From: Bacteroidota bacterium
GTDB lineage: Bacteria; Bacteroidota; Bacteroidia; Bacteroidales; WCHB1-69
Assembly (NCBI GenBank): GCA_029570835.1
Contig: JAKPTX010000089.1
Location: 1 to 34,636, forward strand
Reading direction: 5' to 3'
Length of the DNA stretch: 34,636 nucleotides
A program made the position numbers and the translations under genes. Positions 33,642-34,636 of this stretch are shown here, piece after piece. Position 1 is the first letter of the stretch, and the number at the start of each line of letters is the position of its first letter. Under the pieces are notes generated by a model that saw only the letters and a list, made by a program, of their open reading frames with translations, was not told where the DNA came from and did no database searches.

Positions 33642-34582
33642 TATAACTCCACATATTGGAATTCAGACTTTAAAGGGATCCTTATTATATATGGGGTCCC
33701 TTTTTGTGGTAAACTCTTTCCTCTTAGCCAAGGATTGAGCTCTTTGAGTTCTCGGTATAGAATTTTTTGATCTTTGGCAAAAGTGACCAAGCTGGCTATA
33801 TTGGAATCAACTGATATCTCTTTGTATGGTACGGGTTTATAGTAATCTGTTTTTGTAAACTGAACACCGTACAGTTCCGGTTGTTCAAACATTAGTTTAT
33901 AAGAGATAATCCTACTGACATAACGTGATGTTTCGGTATTAAGAAGTAGTTTCCAATAGTTATTTTCTTCTTGTTCCGTTAACACTCTTTGAAGTCCATT
34001 TTCTCCCATATTGTATGCAGCAGCTGCCAGCGTCCAACTTCCAAATTTTTTATATAAATCTTTAAAATATTTACAAGCAGCCCTTGTAGATTTTTCTATA
34101 TGATAGCGTTCATCAACGGTTGTGTTAATTTCCAGTCCATAATTTTTTCCTGTAGATTCCATAAATTGCCAATAACCGGAAGCTTTTGCAGGTGAAACGA
34201 CATTTTCTAAATTACTTTCGGCAACACAAACATATTTTAAATCCTCAGGAACACCCTCTTCTTTTAAAATTTTTTCGATTTCAGGAAAAAAACGACCTGA
34301 TCTTTTGAAAGTTTGTATCGTTCTGGAATGTTGATAACAGTGGATAATCAATTCTTTTTCCAAACCCTCTCTTACCCAATAAGTTTGAATGGGTACATTT
34401 TCTCCACAAAATTGCACAGATTGAGGAATTGGAGGGGTCGCCAGCGTGTTGTGATAGAATGAGACATTCTCCTTTATATTTTCCCTATCATCATCTGAAA
34501 TATCACCACTTTTTACAATAAGACACAATCCAATTGTTCCCAATAACAACATAATAATAATGATAGCAATTCGATTTTTCAT
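33638..34582 (-). CDS. Lytic transglycosylase with SLT domain, membrane-anchored
   Basis: A 314-residue murein lyase. An N-terminal membrane anchor (about 5-23) precedes the SLT goose-lysozyme-like domain: VPEDLKYVCVAESNLENVVSPAKASGYWQF with catalytic Glu122, then NTTVDERYHIEKSTRAACKYFKDLY and GSWTLAAAAYNMGENGL, as in MltD. The C-terminal part (LVTFAKDQKILYRELKELNPWLR) resembles a LysM-type repeat in pattern. It cuts peptidoglycan strands between MurNAc and GlcNAc. It shares four bases with the end of hydG. A gene just upstream on the same strand ends nine bases before its start. Confidence 0.9.
   Translation of the reverse strand: MKNRIAIIIIMLLLGTIGLCLIVKSGDISDDDRENIKENVSFYHNTLATPPIPQSVQFCGENVPIQTYWVREGLEKELIIHCYQHSRTIQTFKRSGRFFPEIEKILKEEGVPEDLKYVCVAESNLENVVSPAKASGYWQFMESTGKNYGLEINTTVDERYHIEKSTRAACKYFKDLYKKFGSWTLAAAAYNMGENGLQRVLTEQEENNYWKLLLNTETSRYVSRIISYKLMFEQPELYGVQFTKTDYYKPVPYKEISVDSNIASLVTFAKDQKILYRELKELNPWLRGKSLPQKGTPYIIRIPLKSEFQYVELY
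33672..33705 (+). terminator. Probable hydG terminator inside the convergent gene
   Basis: AAAGGGA (33672-33678) pairs with TCCCTTT (33697-33703), extended inward by a T-G pair and CC/GG, and the 3' arm runs into TTTTT. It lies 30 bases past the hydG stop, within the last codons of the transglycosylase. As a DNA signal it is good; use in vivo is inferred. Confidence 0.6.
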
Positions 34583-34591
34583 AGCAATTTG

Positions 34592-34636
34592 TTATTTAAG
34601 GTAAGTTTTATGGTGCTGTTCAATCATTTTCCAAAG
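34592..34636 (-). CDS. Tail of an unidentified gene (cut by window edge)
   Basis: The minus strand is open from the right edge for 14 codons reading LWKMIEQHHKTYLK and then TAA at 34594-34592, nine bases before the transglycosylase start. The close spacing suggests an operon. The stretch is too short to identify. Confidence 0.4.
   Translation of the reverse strand, partial: LWKMIEQHHKTYLK

Overview
The window reads as chromosome from an anaerobic, low-GC member of the Bacteroidetes, most likely Bacteroidales. The signs are: fifteen promoters matching the Bacteroidetes -7 element TAnnTTTG, three secreted proteins with type IX secretion (T9SS) C-terminal signals, a Rho with a very long charged N-terminal region, an S16 with a long tail, an exbB-X-exbD-exbD cluster, and the [FeFe]-hydrogenase maturase HydG. 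Most genes are housekeeping. The unusual material sits in three repeat-rich gaps and in a few divergent or fused proteins.

Layout. 1-416: the 5' end of an IS1182-type transposase, cut by the window edge, with its outer terminus. 417-766: repeat DNA. 767-6850: purC diverging from a small Fur-like regulator, then a secreted triple PepSY-like protein, prmA and a PfkB sugar/nucleoside kinase, with cinA convergent. This block is flanked by two inverted copies of a ~213-bp palindrome-bearing repeat. 6851-7712: the second repeat copy plus many heptamer tandem repeats. 7713-10418: a large T9SS type B-sorted surface protein. 10419-10766: a partial third repeat copy, more heptamers and a terminator. 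10767-14320: a POT peptide transporter and rho, both on the minus strand. 14431-18003: a minus-strand operon of aminotransferase, phosphate acyltransferase and a secreted conserved protein often mislabelled asparagine synthetase B. 18139-21206: tRNA-Ser(GGA) and the ExbB/ExbD energising cluster. 21270-23485: yicC and der. 23566-26923: two single-gene units for T9SS type A-sorted proteins. 27049-27949: rpsP, tRNA-Arg(ACG) and tRNA-Leu(CAA). 28022-32128: an APH-like kinase fused to a RapZ C-terminal domain, a lipoprotein, a glutamine-synthetase-like protein that seems to have lost most catalytic residues, and tRNA-Arg(CCT). 32229-34636: hydG, a convergent overlapping lytic transglycosylase, and the tail of one more gene.

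Best leads: the apparent pseudo-glutamine synthetase (30561-32045), the kinase-RapZ fusion (28022-29467), the period-7 tandem repeats of many unrelated sequences confined to three gaps, and the inverted palindromic repeat pair around purC-cinA. I saw no CRISPR array, prophage or obvious defence island. No wholly new multi-gene system can be claimed from the sequence alone.
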